Shown: piece after piece, positions 46,784-56,193 of the stretch
Layout of the letters: every line of letters begins with the position of its first letter
Position numbering within the stretch: position 1 is the stretch's first letter
Assembly: GCA_038255255.1 (NCBI GenBank)
Contig: JBBSLL010000011.1
Span: 1-64,000, forward strand
DNA from: JBBQNY01 sp038255255
GTDB lineage: Bacteria > Pseudomonadota > Gammaproteobacteria > Xanthomonadales > Ahniellaceae
Direction of reading: 5' to 3'
Length of the DNA stretch: 64,000 nucleotides
Notes under the pieces: model-generated
What the model was told of the DNA's origin: nothing
The model's database searches: none
What the model saw: only the letters and a program-made list of their open reading frames with translations
Made by a program: the position numbers and the translations under genes

Positions 46784-49700
46784 ATGAGTACACAGCCTGC
46801 GCATCTGCCCGAGCGCGAGAACGCGACGACGCCTTTGCGCTTCGTCACCGCGGCCAGCCTGTTCGACGGGCACGACGCCGCGATCAACATCATGCGCAGG
46901 CTCATTCAGGCGCAGGGCGTCGAGGTCGTGCACCTCGGGCACAACCGGTCGGTCGAGGATGTGGTGCGCGCCGCGCTGCACGAAGACGCCGACGGCATCG
47001 CGCTTTCGAGTTACCAGGGCGGGCACGTCGAGTACTTCAAGTACATGGTCGACATGCTGCGCGAGCGCGGGGCAGGGCACATCAAGGTCTTTGGCGGTGG
47101 CGGCGGCACGATCACGCCCGAGGAGATCCGCGAACTCGAGGCCTACGGCGTCGAGCGCATCTATCACCCGAACGACGGCATGCACATGGGCCTCGTCGCG
47201 ATGATCGAGGACGTCGTGCGCCGCGCGCAGGAAGGCCGCGAGGCGGGGAGAAAAGGGGGTCAGAGAAAAGGGGGTCAGAGTGCCCTTTCCCGCGGAGACG
47301 CTCGTTCGACCGGCTCTCCCGAGGGGAAAGGGCACTCTGACCCCCTTTTCTCTTCCTCGCCATCCATCGACGACGAGATCGCGGTGGGGCGCATGCTGTC
47401 CGCCATCGAAGGTGGTGCCTTCGATGAAAGCGAACTGGGTCGGTTGCGCAAGGAGTGGCAGCTCGCCGGCGGCCGCACGCCGGTCGTTGGCATCACCGGA
47501 ACCGGCGGCGCGGGCAAGTCCTCCGTCACCGATGAGCTGCTCAATCGCTTCCTCGCCAGCTTCCCCACCATGCGCATCGCGGTGATCTCGGTCGATCCCA
47601 CGCGTCGGCGCACTGGCGGCGCGCTGCTCGGCGACCGCATCCGCATGAATTCGCTGCGCTCGCCGCGCGTTTTCATGCGCTCGATGGCAACGCGCCGCCA
47701 GCACGTTGCGACCAACGCGGTGCTCAAGGACTGCATCGGGTTCCTCAAGAGCCTCGCCTTCGACCTCGTCATCGTCGAGACCGCAGGCATCGGCCAGAGC
47801 GATTCGGAAATCGTCGACCTCGTCGATTTCCCCGTCTACGTCATGACCAGCGACTACGGCGCGGCCTCGCAGCTCGAGAAGATCGACATGATCGATTACG
47901 CCGAGCTGATCGTGCTCAACAAATACGACAAGCGCGGTGCCGAAGACGCGCTGCGCGACGTGCGCAAGCAGTGGAAGCGCAACCGCGTCGCGTTCCAGAC
48001 CCCCGATGCCAACGTGCCCGTCTACCCGACGATCGCGTCGCAGTTCAACGATCCGGGCATCAGCTGGATGTTCGTCAACCTCTGCCGCCTCCTCCGCGAA
48101 AAGCTAAACCTCGGCGGGGAGGGGGAGAAAAGGGGTCAGAGTCATTTTTCGGCTGACTCTGCCCGCAATAGCGACATCCCCGCGCCGAAAAATGACTCTG
48201 ACCCCTTTTCTTCTTCCTCCATCAGCTGGGTGCCGAAGCTCGACACCAGCCTCAAGGAACCTCGCGCAACCGTGCTGATCCCCGGCGCGCGCGTGCGCTA
48301 CCTCGCCGAGATCGCCGAGCAGGGCCGCAGCATCAACGCGACCATCGACACCCAGTCCGAAACCGCCGACCGCGCACAGGCCTACTGGCAATCCCTGCAC
48401 GACATCGGCGACACCGCGCTCCCCAAAGCCCTCGACCTCTACCCCGACTCGGCGTTGCTTGCGCAGAGCAGCGGAGCGAGCTCCGCTCTACAAGAGCACG
48501 CGAGCGTCACCGCTGTTGTAGAGCCGAGCTTGCTCGGCTCGAATCGCGACATCGGCGCCCGTTCCGTTTCGGTAGACCGCAGCCTGCTCACGCTACGCCA
48601 GCGCTACAACGATGCGGTGCAATCGCTCACCAGCGATTCGCTCAAGCTCCTGCGCACCTGGCCGACCAGACTCAAATCCATCACCGACGAAGTCGCCGAA
48701 TACCAGGTAAGAGACAAAACCATCAAGGTAGAAAACTACCGCGACAGCCTGAGCCACCAGAAAATCCCCAAGATCGCCGCGCCCACCTACAAGAGCTGGG
48801 GCGAGCTCCTCACCTTCCTGCAAAAGGAAAACCTGCCGGGCTCGTACCCTTACACCGCGGGCGTCTACCCGTACCGCCGCACCGGCGAAGATCCCATCCG
48901 CATGTTCGCGGGCGAGGGCACGCCCGAGCGCACCAACCGCCGCTTCCATTACCTCAGCGTCGGCCAGCCCGCCGTGCGCCTCTCGACCGCGTTCGACAGC
49001 GTCACGCTCTACGGCGAAGACCCGGCCATCCGCCCGGACATCTTCGGCAAGATCGGCAACTCCGGCGTCAACATCCCGACGCTCGACGACATGAAGAAGC
49101 TCTACTCGGGCTTCGACCTCTGCGCGCCGAGCACGTCGGTGTCGATGACGATTAACGGCCCCGCGCCGATGATCCTCGCGATGTTCATGAACACCGCGAT
49201 CGACCAGCAGGTCGAGAAATACCTGCGCGCCGACGACGCAAGATGGAGCCAGGCGCGAGAAAAAATCGACGCGATGTTCGAAGGCAGGACGCGCCCGCAC
49301 TACGCCGGCATGCTGCCCGACGGCCACGACGGACTTGGCCTCGCGTTGCTGGGATTGAGCGGCGACCAGGTCGTCGACCACGAGACCTACGAGACCATCA
49401 AGGCGCGCACGCTCGCCACCGTGCGCGGCACCGTGCAGGCCGACATCCTCAAGGAAGACCAGGCGCAGAACACCTGCATCTTCAGCACGGAATTCGCGCT
49501 GCGCATGATGGGCGACATCCAGCAGTACTTCGTCGACCGCAACGTGCGCAACTTCTACTCGGTGAGCATCTCCGGTTATCACATCGCAGAGGCCGGTGCG
49601 AACCCGATCAGCCAGCTCGCCTTTACGCTCAGTAATGGTTTTACGATCGTCGAGTACTACCTCGCGCGCGGCATGAAGATCGACGACTTCGCGCCGAACC

Positions 49701-50596
49701 TGTCGTTCTTCTTCTCCAACGGCATGGACCCGGAATACACCGTCATCGGCCGCGTGGCGCGGCGCATCTGGGCGCGCGCGATGCGCGAGCGCTACGGCGC
49801 CGACGCCCGCTCGCAGATGCTGAAGTACCACATCCAGACGTCGGGCCGATCGCTGCACGCGCAGGAGATCCAGTTCAACGACATCCGCACCACGCTGCAG
49901 GCGCTGTACGCGCTGTTCGACAACTGCAACTCGCTGCACACCAACGCCTACGACGAAGCGATCACCACGCCGACCGAAGAGAGCGTGCGCCGCGCCGTCG
50001 CGATCCAGATGATCATCAACAAGGAACTCGGGCTCAATTTCTGCGAGAACCCGTGGCAGGGCAGCTTCATCGTCGACAAGCTGACCGACATCGTCGAAGA
50101 GGCCGTGTACAAGGAATTCGAGGCGATCAGCGAGCGTGGCGGCGTGCTCGGCGCAATGGACACCATGTACCAGCGCGGCAAGATCCAGGAAGAGAGCATG
50201 TACTACGAGCACAAGAAGCACGACGGCTCGCTGCCCCTGGTCGGCGTCAACACCTTCCTGCCCAAGGAACACGGCGGCGATATCGTCACCCAGATCGAAC
50301 TCATCCGCAGCACCGAGAGTGAGAAGTCCCAACAAATCACCAACGTCGCCACCTACCAAACCCTCCGCAACACCGCTTTGCATCCCTCTCCACCCGGGAG
50401 AGGGACCGAGGGAGAGGGTCCGACCTCGCCAGGATCAACACTGAGCGACTCAAACCAACTCTCCTACCTCCAACAAACCGCCCGAGACCGCCAAAACGTC
50501 TTCGCTGCATTGATGGAAGCCGTCAAGACCCACAGCCTCGGCCAGATCAGCCACGCCCTCTACGACGTAGGCGGCGAATACCGCCGCAACATGTAG
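46784..50596 (+). CDS. icmF: Fused isobutyryl-CoA mutase IcmF carrying repeat-derived insertions
   Basis: IcmF rearranges isobutyryl-CoA and n-butyryl-CoA using coenzyme B12 and can act on isovaleryl/pivalyl-CoA. Order: B12-binding domain (residues ~18-150; [11 protein letters not shown] with ligand His30), MeaB-like GTPase (~225-445; P-loop GTGGAGKSS with Lys245; [10 protein letters not shown]), mutase domain (~600-1270; [20 protein letters not shown]). Length is 1270 residues against about 1090 for the family. Four insertions (residues ~156-190, 448-476, 560-586, 1202-1214) translate palindromic repeat DNA, all in linkers and all in frame. The start at 46784 has a GGGGAG Shine-Dalgarno. Partial copies of its 3' end follow downstream. 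Confidence 0.93.
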   Translation: MSTQPAHLPERENATTPLRFVTAASLFDGHDAAINIMRRLIQAQGVEVVHLGHNRSVEDVVRAALHEDADGIALSSYQGGHVEYFKYMVDMLRERGAGHIKVFGGGGGTITPEEIRELEAYGVERIYHPNDGMHMGLVAMIEDVVRRAQEGREAGRKGGQRKGGQSALSRGDARSTGSPEGKGHSDPLFSSSPSIDDEIAVGRMLSAIEGGAFDESELGRLRKEWQLAGGRTPVVGITGTGGAGKSSVTDELLNRFLASFPTMRIAVISVDPTRRRTGGALLGDRIRMNSLRSPRVFMRSMATRRQHVATNAVLKDCIGFLKSLAFDLVIVETAGIGQSDSEIVDLVDFPVYVMTSDYGAASQLEKIDMIDYAELIVLNKYDKRGAEDALRDVRKQWKRNRVAFQTPDANVPVYPTIASQFNDPGISWMFVNLCRLLREKLNLGGEGEKRGQSHFSADSARNSDIPAPKNDSDPFSSSSISWVPKLDTSLKEPRATVLIPGARVRYLAEIAEQGRSINATIDTQSETADRAQAYWQSLHDIGDTALPKALDLYPDSALLAQSSGASSALQEHASVTAVVEPSLLGSNRDIGARSVSVDRSLLTLRQRYNDAVQSLTSDSLKLLRTWPTRLKSITDEVAEYQVRDKTIKVENYRDSLSHQKIPKIAAPTYKSWGELLTFLQKENLPGSYPYTAGVYPYRRTGEDPIRMFAGEGTPERTNRRFHYLSVGQPAVRLSTAFDSVTLYGEDPAIRPDIFGKIGNSGVNIPTLDDMKKLYSGFDLCAPSTSVSMTINGPAPMILAMFMNTAIDQQVEKYLRADDARWSQAREKIDAMFEGRTRPHYAGMLPDGHDGLGLALLGLSGDQVVDHETYETIKARTLATVRGTVQADILKEDQAQNTCIFSTEFALRMMGDIQQYFVDRNVRNFYSVSISGYHIAEAGANPISQLAFTLSNGFTIVEYYLARGMKIDDFAPNLSFFFSNGMDPEYTVIGRVARRIWARAMRERYGADARSQMLKYHIQTSGRSLHAQEIQFNDIRTTLQALYALFDNCNSLHTNAYDEAITTPTEESVRRAVAIQMIINKELGLNFCENPWQGSFIVDKLTDIVEEAVYKEFEAISERGGVLGAMDTMYQRGKIQEESMYYEHKKHDGSLPLVGVNTFLPKEHGGDIVTQIELIRSTESEKSQQITNVATYQTLRNTALHPSPPGRGTEGEGPTSPGSTLSDSNQLSYLQQTARDRQNVFAALMEAVKTHSLGQISHALYDVGGEYRRNM
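47251..47353. repeat. GGGGGTCAGAG inverted repeat inside icmF, insertion 1
   Basis: AAAAGGGGGTCAGAGTGCCC (47266 on) pairs with GGGCACTCTGACCCCCTTTT (47331-47350), leaving a loop of about 45 bp. A duplicate of the left end (AAAAGGGGGTCAGAG) directly precedes it. It translates as a Gly/Arg/Lys/Ser-rich linker between the B12-binding and GTPase domains. Confidence 0.85.
48127..48209. repeat. GGGGTCAGAGTC inverted repeat inside icmF, insertion 2
   Basis: AAAAGGGGTCAGAGTCATTT (from 48127) pairs with AAATGACTCTGACCCCTTTT (to 48209), with arms extended by the TTCGGC/GCCGAA bases. It lies between the GTPase domain and the following linker helix and is translated as a Ser/Asp/Asn-rich stretch. Same family as 47251. 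Confidence 0.85.
48462..48540. repeat. GTAGAGC REP pair inside icmF, insertion 3
   Basis: GCAGAGCAGCGGAGCGAGCT..TCTAC (48462-48491) and GTAGAGCCGAGCTTGCTCGG (48517-48536) form the same inverted REP pair as the intergenic copies at 8815 and 35294. Here they are translated in frame ([10 protein letters not shown] ... [10 protein letters not shown]) within the region just before the mutase domain. Confidence 0.85.
50383..50422. repeat. CCCTCTCC REP inside icmF, insertion 4
   Basis: CCCTCTCCACCCGGGAGAGGG (50384-50404, written here as arms CCCTCTCC and GGAGAGGG) followed by ACCGAGGGAGAGGGTCCG is the same family as 6763 and 53955. It is translated as [14 protein letters not shown] in the C-terminal part of the mutase domain, between conserved helices. 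Confidence 0.8.
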
Positions 50597-50603
50597 CGCC
50601 GCG

Positions 50604-51113
50604 ATGCTCGCGGACCGTTACCTCGCGATCATCGAAGCATTGGAGCGGGCCGATGTCCGCTACGTGATTGCAGGCGGCATGGCAGTCAACCTTCACGGCC
50701 ATGTCCGCTTCACGAAGGACCTCGACCTCATGTTCGATCTCGCTCCCGACAACACGACGCGAGGCATGCAGGCTTTGGCATCTTGTGGACTGCGCTCACG
50801 ACTGCCGGTTGAACTGAGCGACTTCGCCGACACGGTCAAGCGCGAGGATTGGTTCGAAAATCGCAACATGCTCGTGTTCCAGGTCTGGCATCCAGAAGAC
50901 CCGTTTTGCAGTGTCGACGTTTTCGTCAATAATCCCGTGGCGTTCGAGGATCTCTGGTCTCGTTCGCACATCGACACGCTGGGAAGCGTTCGCTGCAGGT
51001 TTGCCTCGATAGAGGATCTGGTCGTGATGAAAAGGATTGCCGGGCGCCCGCAGGATTTGAGCGACATCGAAGTCCTCCAGCAAATCGAGACGTTGCGCAA
51101 GGAGAGGGGATGA
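50604..51113 (+). CDS. Nucleotidyltransferase (AbiEii/MNT-type)
   Basis: This 169-residue protein has the motif YVIAGGMAVNLHG followed by RFTKDLDLMFDL, the GG and DxD core of minimal nucleotidyltransferases. It starts only 7 bp after the icmF stop and overlaps the next small gene by 4 nt (ATGA). Fold and layout suggest a two-gene toxin-antitoxin-like unit. It resembles the nucleotidyltransferase at 35529 in its core motifs but the rest differs. Confidence 0.8.
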   Translation: MLADRYLAIIEALERADVRYVIAGGMAVNLHGHVRFTKDLDLMFDLAPDNTTRGMQALASCGLRSRLPVELSDFADTVKREDWFENRNMLVFQVWHPEDPFCSVDVFVNNPVAFEDLWSRSHIDTLGSVRCRFASIEDLVVMKRIAGRPQDLSDIEVLQQIETLRKERG

Positions 51114-51394
51114 TCGCCGCACGCGACGCACTGTCATGCAGTTTCGAGGACGCTGCGCTCAATCACCTGCGCGACAATCTCGCCATGACGGCGGACCAGC
51201 GCTGGGCCTGGCTGCGCGAAGCAATGGAGTTGGCAGCAACGCAGGCACGTCGTCGCGCGCAACAAGGCGGGCTCACCACCGACGCCAACCGCGAAATCTG
51301 GTGGTCGCCGCTGCACGAAGACCTATGGGGCCGGGAACATCGCCTGCCGCGCCCCGACGAACTCGCGAAGCTCGCGAGCGCGCGACCGCGATGA
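51110..51394 (+). CDS. Small partner of the nucleotidyltransferase
   Basis: No family is recognised. The 94-residue product (MIAARDALSCSFEDAAL ...) is helical and charged, with a Trp-rich C-terminal half (EIWWSPLHEDLWGREHRL). It overlaps the upstream nucleotidyltransferase by 4 nt, and its own stop codon overlaps the ATG of the first icmF fragment by 4 nt. An antitoxin-like role is an inference from layout only. Confidence 0.6.
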   Translation: MIAARDALSCSFEDAALNHLRDNLAMTADQRWAWLREAMELAATQARRRAQQGGLTTDANREIWWSPLHEDLWGREHRLPRPDELAKLASARPR

Positions 51395-51552
51395 AGATGA
51401 TCATCAACAAGGAACTCGGGCTCAACTTCTGCGAGAACCATTGGCAGGGCAGCCTCATCGTCGACAAGCTCACCGACATCGTCGAGGAGGCGGTCTACAA
51501 GGATTTCGAGGCAATCAGCGAGCGCGGCGGCGTGCTCGGCATGCCCCTTTAG
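51391..51552 (+). pseudogene. icmF 3'-region fragment 1
   Basis: A 53-codon frame whose residues 3-50 match icmF residues encoded at 50010-50153, with only three substitutions in 48 positions ([14 protein letters not shown]...; ERGGVLG at the end). It then ends after MPL. The copy begins precisely at an ATGA overlapping the upstream gene's stop. It lacks the catalytic parts and cannot be a working enzyme; it is the closest of the four copies. Confidence 0.85.
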
Positions 51553-51729
51553 CGCCTCATTCTGCGCGCCGTCGGCCGCCACGGCAGCTGTTGAGCTGCG
51601 CAGGGGACCAGCAGGCCCAGATTTTCGCACTCCGCGTGAGGCGGCAATGCGCAGTCATGTCGCTCGAACGTCAAAAAAATCGTCGGTAGTACAGTCGGTA
51701 GAGAAAAGACGATCGGGGAGGGACAAGCG

Positions 51730-53706
51730 ATGGTGAAGATCCGGACCATGGTGCTGGCAGCGGTGCTGGGTATCGTGCAGATCAGCGCCGCGTCTGCAGC
51801 AGCGCCGCCCGCAGGCGCGGCAGCGGCCGCCGCAACCATGCCCGCTGAGACTGAAGCGCCCGGTCCATCTGCCGTGATGCAGGATCTCGAGACCTTCGCC
51901 GATGGCGCCATCGCGGAGAGCATGCACGACCTGGATCCCACCGCGACGCTGCTGAGCGTCGTGCGTGGTGACGAGCAGTTCGCCAAGGCGTACGGCATCG
52001 CCGACATAGAAAAGGGGCGCCGCGCGGACGACAGCACGCTGTTCGGCATCGGCTCGATCTCCAAGACCTTCACGTGGCTGGCGGTGATGATCCTGGTCGA
52101 GGAAGGCAAGCTCGATCTCGATGCCGACGTCAACACGTATCTCAAGGCCTTCCAGATCCCCGCCGCGTTCGACTCGCCGGTGACCATGAACCACCTGCTG
52201 GCGCATCGCTCCGGCTTCGAGGAGAGCGACCCCTGGTTCTTCACCGCGCACCGTGATATCCCTCTGGCCGAGGCGCTCGCGCAGACCATCCCTGTGCGCG
52301 TCGCGCCACCGGGCGAACGCACCGCCTACACCAACTGGGGTTCCGCACTTGCTGCGCTGATCGTTGAGAACGTGGGCGGCCAGCCCTACGACGCGTTCGT
52401 GCAGCAGCGCATCCTCGATCCGCTGGGCATGGTGTCGACCACGCTGCACGATCCAGCCTCGATCATGCCGAAGCCGCTCAATCCGGCGACGCTCGACGCG
52501 CGCATGGCGACGGCCTACCGTATGAAGAAAGGCCTGCCCGAAGCGCAGCGATACCTCGGCTTCGAGCCGGCCTACGCGATGGGCTCCGCCGCGCTCAACG
52601 CGCGTGATGCCGCCACCTACATGCGCGCGCTGCTCAACGGTACGCAATACCCCGGCGGCCGCCTCGTCTCGCAGCAGACCTGGGACGCATTCCAGGAGCG
52701 CGTCTTCAACGATCGAGAGGGCGCGGATGATTTCGTCGGCGGCTTCCGTCACCAGAAGATCGCGGGCTATCACGCCATAGGCCACCAGGGCGGATCGAGT
52801 TTTACCGCCACCATGAAGTTGATTCCCGAGCTCGGCATGGGCGTGTTCCTCGCCGTCAACTCGCGCAGCGGATGGAGCGATGGGCGTGCGCTGTCGCGCA
52901 TGCTGGTGCTGCGCGCGGAAGGCAAGTCGTTCGACGCCCTGAGCCTGCCCACGCCTGTCGAAGGCAAAGGCGCCAAGGAACTGGCCGGAAAGTACAGCGC
53001 AAACCGGCGCACGTTCTCGCGCGCGGAACGCTTCGCCGATATAGGCCTGGACGTGATCATCACGCCGAACAGGGATGGAAGCATCGTGATGTCCAGCGGC
53101 AGCCAGAAGAGCCGCTTCGTGCCGCTCGGCAACGACATCTGGATGGATACGCACGGCGAGCGCATCAAGGCCTATCGCGACCGCGAGGGCCGCGTGTACC
53201 GCGTCAGCGGCGGCGCCATCCAGACCATGGACCGCATCGGCCCGCTGCAAGCCTCGTCCACGTTCTACCTGCTGTTCGGCATCACGGTGCTGCTTTCAAT
53301 CACCACGCTGCTCGGCGCGTGGTGGCGCTGGGGCCGCAGGAGCGCGACCGGCCGTTGGGGCCCGCGACTGCGCTGGTTGCCGCCGCTGGTCGCCAGCGTT
53401 TGGCTGGTGCTGGCCGCGTCGGTGGTATGGCTGACCATGGTGATCGCCGACTTCGAGCCCGTCCGGATCCAGTCCGGCGAAGCGCTCTATCCACCACTCG
53501 CGGCCACCGTCGTGCTCACGCTCAGCATGGTCGTGGCGGCGCTCGCCGTCGTGCAGCTCATCGCGCTCGTGCCCGTGTGGCGCGCATCGGGCTGGAGCTT
53601 CTGGCGACGCATGCACTTCACGCTTTACACGGCCGTGATCGTGCTGACCGTGGGCGTGATGTGGAGCTGGAACATGATCGGCAAGCCGTTGACGACGGTA
53701 ATCTAA
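51730..53706 (+). CDS. Serine hydrolase of the beta-lactamase (class C-like) family with C-terminal membrane region
   Basis: The 658-residue product has a signal peptide (MVLAAVLGIVQISAASA), a penicillin-binding-protein-type hydrolase domain (residues ~55-400) with Ser109-x-x-Lys112 in GIGSISKT, YTN in AYTNWGSA, and the HxG triad in GHQGGSS. The C-terminal ~150 residues contain three or four hydrophobic helices (FYLLFGITVLLSITTLLGAW, VVASVWLVLAASVVWL-like). Probably a periplasmic or membrane-tethered esterase or peptidase. Shine-Dalgarno GGGGAGGGA lies upstream. Confidence 0.88.
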   Translation: MVKIRTMVLAAVLGIVQISAASAAAPPAGAAAAAATMPAETEAPGPSAVMQDLETFADGAIAESMHDLDPTATLLSVVRGDEQFAKAYGIADIEKGRRADDSTLFGIGSISKTFTWLAVMILVEEGKLDLDADVNTYLKAFQIPAAFDSPVTMNHLLAHRSGFEESDPWFFTAHRDIPLAEALAQTIPVRVAPPGERTAYTNWGSALAALIVENVGGQPYDAFVQQRILDPLGMVSTTLHDPASIMPKPLNPATLDARMATAYRMKKGLPEAQRYLGFEPAYAMGSAALNARDAATYMRALLNGTQYPGGRLVSQQTWDAFQERVFNDREGADDFVGGFRHQKIAGYHAIGHQGGSSFTATMKLIPELGMGVFLAVNSRSGWSDGRALSRMLVLRAEGKSFDALSLPTPVEGKGAKELAGKYSANRRTFSRAERFADIGLDVIITPNRDGSIVMSSGSQKSRFVPLGNDIWMDTHGERIKAYRDREGRVYRVSGGAIQTMDRIGPLQASSTFYLLFGITVLLSITTLLGAWWRWGRRSATGRWGPRLRWLPPLVASVWLVLAASVVWLTMVIADFEPVRIQSGEALYPPLAATVVLTLSMVVAALAVVQLIALVPVWRASGWSFWRRMHFTLYTAVIVLTVGVMWSWNMIGKPLTTVI

Positions 53707-53792
53707 CGGTTACCGATGCGAACTCCGTGCACGCACGGAAACATGGACGCTCCGATACCAGGCAAGCCGACGCAGCGACACAAGCACCGCGT

Positions 53793-53891
53793 CAGGCCCA
53801 AGCCCTGGCCTGGAACGGCATGGCCGGCTTCCTCCAGAAGCATCTGGGCTTAAGATCGGCTTCTCCATCGCCAGCATCGGCTGCGCCATGA
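53793..53891 (+). pseudogene. S9 peptidase C-terminal fragment (short copy)
   Basis: Thirty-two codons read AQALAWNGMAGFLQKHLG followed by a Ser/Pro/Ala tail and a stop. The first part matches the end of the larger S9 peptidase relic at 61009-61624 (AQALAWNGIASFLQKHLG). Nothing upstream of it in this frame resembles the peptidase. The stop codon forms an ATGA overlap with icmF fragment 2, the same junction as in the larger relic. Confidence 0.75.
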
Positions 53892-54028
53892 ACTTCGTCG
53901 AGGAAGCCGTCTACAAGGAGCCTGAAGCGAACAGCGAGCGCGGCGGCGTGTCCTCCCTCTCCGCCCGGGAGAGGGACCGAGGCCGGATCGCGCCGCTATC
54001 GCCGATGACTGGATCGAGCGCCGCATGA
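53888..54028 (+). pseudogene. icmF 3'-region fragment 2
   Basis: A 46-codon frame begins [20 protein letters not shown], matching icm[18 protein letters not shown] (50096-50143). It then runs through a CCCTCTCC-type repeat (53955-53983) to a stop that overlaps the ATG of the next gene by 4 nt. Only about 16 codons are icmF-like. It is preceded by the S9 tail fragment with an ATGA overlap. Confidence 0.7.
53955..53983. repeat. CCCTCTCCG palindrome
   Basis: CCCTCTCCGCCCGGGAGAGG followed by GACCGAGG; the same repeat family as 6763 and the fourth icmF insertion. It lies inside the small frame of icmF fragment 2. Confidence 0.7.
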
Positions 54029-55488
54029 ACATCCGCAACGTCGAAGTCGCGATCATCGGCGCCGGCACCGCCGGCATGTCGGCGTATCGCGAGGTTCGCA
54101 AGCACACCGATTCCATCGCACTGGTCGAAGGCGGTCCGTTCGGCACGACCTGCGCGCGCGTTGGCTGCATGCCATCGAAGCTGCTGATTGCCCCCGCGGA
54201 GGCGCGGCACCACCTTTCGCTGCTGCCCGCGTTCGGCATCCACAGCGATGCCGGCAAGGTCGATGGCGCTGCGGTGATGCGCCGCGTGCGCGAGGAACGC
54301 GACCGTTTCGTCGGCTTCGTGCTGGATGCGGTAGAGCGCTTCGACGCGAAGCATGTCGTCCGCGCGCATGCCGCCTTCGAGGATCCGCACACGTTGGTGC
54401 TCACGACCGCCCACGACAATGCGCCGCTTCCGTTCGATCGCATCCGCGCCGAACGCATCATCATCGCCACGGGTTCCAGGCCCAATATCCCGGAGTCGTT
54501 CAAGCCTGCCGGCGACCGCCTGATCGTCAACGACGATGTGTTCGACTGGCAGGACCTGCCCGAATCCGTCGCCGTATTCGGCGCCGGCGTGATCGGGCTG
54601 GAGTTGGGTCAGGCCTTGCATCGACTTGGCGTGCGGGTACGCGTGTTCGGTCGCGGCGGGCATGTGGCCGGCTTGAGCGATCCCGCTGTGCATGCGGTGG
54701 CGAAGCAGATTTTCACAGCGGAACTCACGACCAGCCTGGACGCGCGCGACGTGCGCATCGAACGCGACGGCGACAGTGTGATCGTGCACTTTACCGACCC
54801 GGGCGCAGCGCCCCGCGCCGAACGCTTCGATTACCTGCTCGCCGCAACCGGGCGCACGCCCAATGTCGAATCGCTCGCATTGCAGAACAGCGGTCTGGCA
54901 CTGGGCGCCAAGGGCGTTCCGGCATTCGATCCACTGACGATGCGCGCGGGCGACAGCCATGTCTTCATCGCCGGCGATGCCAATGCGGAACGCCCGGTCC
55001 TGCATGAGGCCGCCGACGAAGGACATCTTGCCGGCGCGAATGCCGCCAGCTATCCGACCGTTCTCAGACGCACCCGGCGCACGCCGCTGGGAATCATGTT
55101 CACCGAACCGCAGGTCGCCTTCGCCGGCAAGCAGCATGCACAGTTGCTGGCCGAAGGTGCGGACTTCGCGGTTGGCGAAGTTTCGTTCGAAGACCAGGGC
55201 CGTTCGCGGGTGATGCAGGTGAACCAGGGCCTGCTACGCGTGTACGGTGAAAACGGCAGCGCCCTGTTGCTGGGCGCGGAAATGATCGGGCCGCAGAACG
55301 AGCACCTCGCGCACCTGCTGGCCTGGGCCATCCAGGCACGCATGACCGTGCCGCAGGTCCTGGAGATGCCGTTCTACCATCCAGTGATCGAGGAAGGTCT
55401 GCGCACAGCGCTGCGCCTGCTGCTGGCGGCACTTGGCATGGGCCCCCCTCCACCACCGCGTTGCATAGATTGCGGCCCGGGCGCCTGA
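54025..55488 (+). CDS. Flavin-dependent disulfide oxidoreductase (dihydrolipoyl dehydrogenase-like)
   Basis: The 487-residue protein has the FAD-binding IIGAGTAGMSAYREV, the redox pair Cys43 and Cys48 in GTTCARVGCMPSK, a second nucleotide-binding site AVFGAGVIGLELGQAL and HVFIAGDANAERP in the FAD ribose-binding motif. The C-terminal dimerisation domain ends FYHPVIEEGLRTAL. The real substrate is unknown; it is annotated as a lipoamide/mercuric-reductase-like family member. The tail PRCIDCGPGA is a CxxC outside the standard fold. Its start overlaps the previous small frame by 4 nt. Confidence 0.88.
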   Translation: MNIRNVEVAIIGAGTAGMSAYREVRKHTDSIALVEGGPFGTTCARVGCMPSKLLIAPAEARHHLSLLPAFGIHSDAGKVDGAAVMRRVREERDRFVGFVLDAVERFDAKHVVRAHAAFEDPHTLVLTTAHDNAPLPFDRIRAERIIIATGSRPNIPESFKPAGDRLIVNDDVFDWQDLPESVAVFGAGVIGLELGQALHRLGVRVRVFGRGGHVAGLSDPAVHAVAKQIFTAELTTSLDARDVRIERDGDSVIVHFTDPGAAPRAERFDYLLAATGRTPNVESLALQNSGLALGAKGVPAFDPLTMRAGDSHVFIAGDANAERPVLHEAADEGHLAGANAASYPTVLRRTRRTPLGIMFTEPQVAFAGKQHAQLLAEGADFAVGEVSFEDQGRSRVMQVNQGLLRVYGENGSALLLGAEMIGPQNEHLAHLLAWAIQARMTVPQVLEMPFYHPVIEEGLRTALRLLLAALGMGPPPPPRCIDCGPGA

Positions 55489-55503
55489 CGCGCAATTGTT
55501 GGC

Positions 55504-55555
55504 AAAAAGGGGTCAGGTACATTTTCGCGGCGCGAAAATGTACCTGACCCCTTTT
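55504..55555. repeat. GGGGTCAGGTACATTTTCGC perfect inverted repeat
   Basis: AAAAGGGGTCAGGTACATTT (from 55505) pairs with AAATGTACCTGACCCCTTTT (to 55555) with a loop of only a few bases, giving an almost perfect palindrome. It is 16 bp after the oxidoreductase stop and could act as a terminator in both directions. Same family as 58018 and, with GTAC for AGTC, as the icmF insertions. Confidence 0.9.
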
Positions 55556-55556
55556 G

Positions 55557-55744
55557 GGAGTCGCGCAGAGTCGCTTCAGCCATCTCTGCAGCCATTATGC
55601 GAAAACGTCTTTGAGCGCGCACGGGCGATTCCGGCGCCGCGCGGAGATCTGTCCGACTGGGTCGAACTGATGGAACTGGTCGAAGTGCTGTGCCCGGTCT
55701 GGCCACCGCACGAGCCACTCTTTCGCGGCGAATTCAAGCTGTGA
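55557..55744 (+). pseudogene. C-terminal fragment of an unrecognised gene
   Basis: In one frame the region reads PSLQPLCENVFERARAIP then LSDWVELMELVEVLCPVW and ends EFKL with a stop. It looks like genuine coding sequence (charged, with Trp and no low-complexity), but the 5' end is cut off by the inverted repeat at 55504. The stop overlaps the GTG of icmF fragment 3. The source family is not recognised. Confidence 0.45.
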
Positions 55745-56076
55745 ACCCGTGGCAGGGCAGCTTCATCGTCGACAATCTCACCGACATCGTCGAAGAAGCC
55801 GTCTACAAGGAGTTCGAGGCGATCAGCGAGCGCGGCGGCGTGCCCGGCGCGATGGACACCATGGTCCAGCGCGGCAAGACCCAGGAAGAGTCGATGGTCT
55901 ACGCGGAGCAACATCAAGTCCGCAAGAAACACGACGGCTCGCTGCCCCTCGTCGGCGTCAACACCTTCCTGCCCAAGGAACACGGCGGCGACGTCGTCAC
56001 CCAAGTCGAACTCATCCGCAGCACCGTGCGTATTCCAGCGAACAAGAACCCTGAGTCCGACGTGATGCACGGTTAG
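55741..56076 (+). pseudogene. icmF 3'-region fragment 3 (longest)
   Basis: A 111-codon frame beginning at a GTG matches icmF from [10 protein letters not shown] (50048) through IELIRST (50314), with scattered substitutions (for example KLTD to NLTD, VLGAMD to VPGAMD) and a five-residue insertion near SMVYAEQHQVRKKHDG. It then runs into unrelated codons and stops. It is the longest of the four copies and has no mutase active site. Confidence 0.85.
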
Positions 56077-56193
56077 TCCAGCGAGTGCGTGAACTCATGC
56101 GATTCGCTGCAGCCGAACACTTATCGTTTTCGCTGCACTGGGTAGTCAGATCCTGGCCCGCGCGAATGCTCGCGCCGATCCTGTGGCGAGCGA

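Noticed and set aside
48593..50383. 596-codon open frame antisense to the icmF mutase domain
   Set aside because: It is Val/Asp/His/Arg-rich as expected for the antisense of a high-GC gene and has no domain.
53707..53792. Extension of the S9 tail fragment further upstream
   Set aside because: No peptidase similarity could be seen before position 53793 in any frame.
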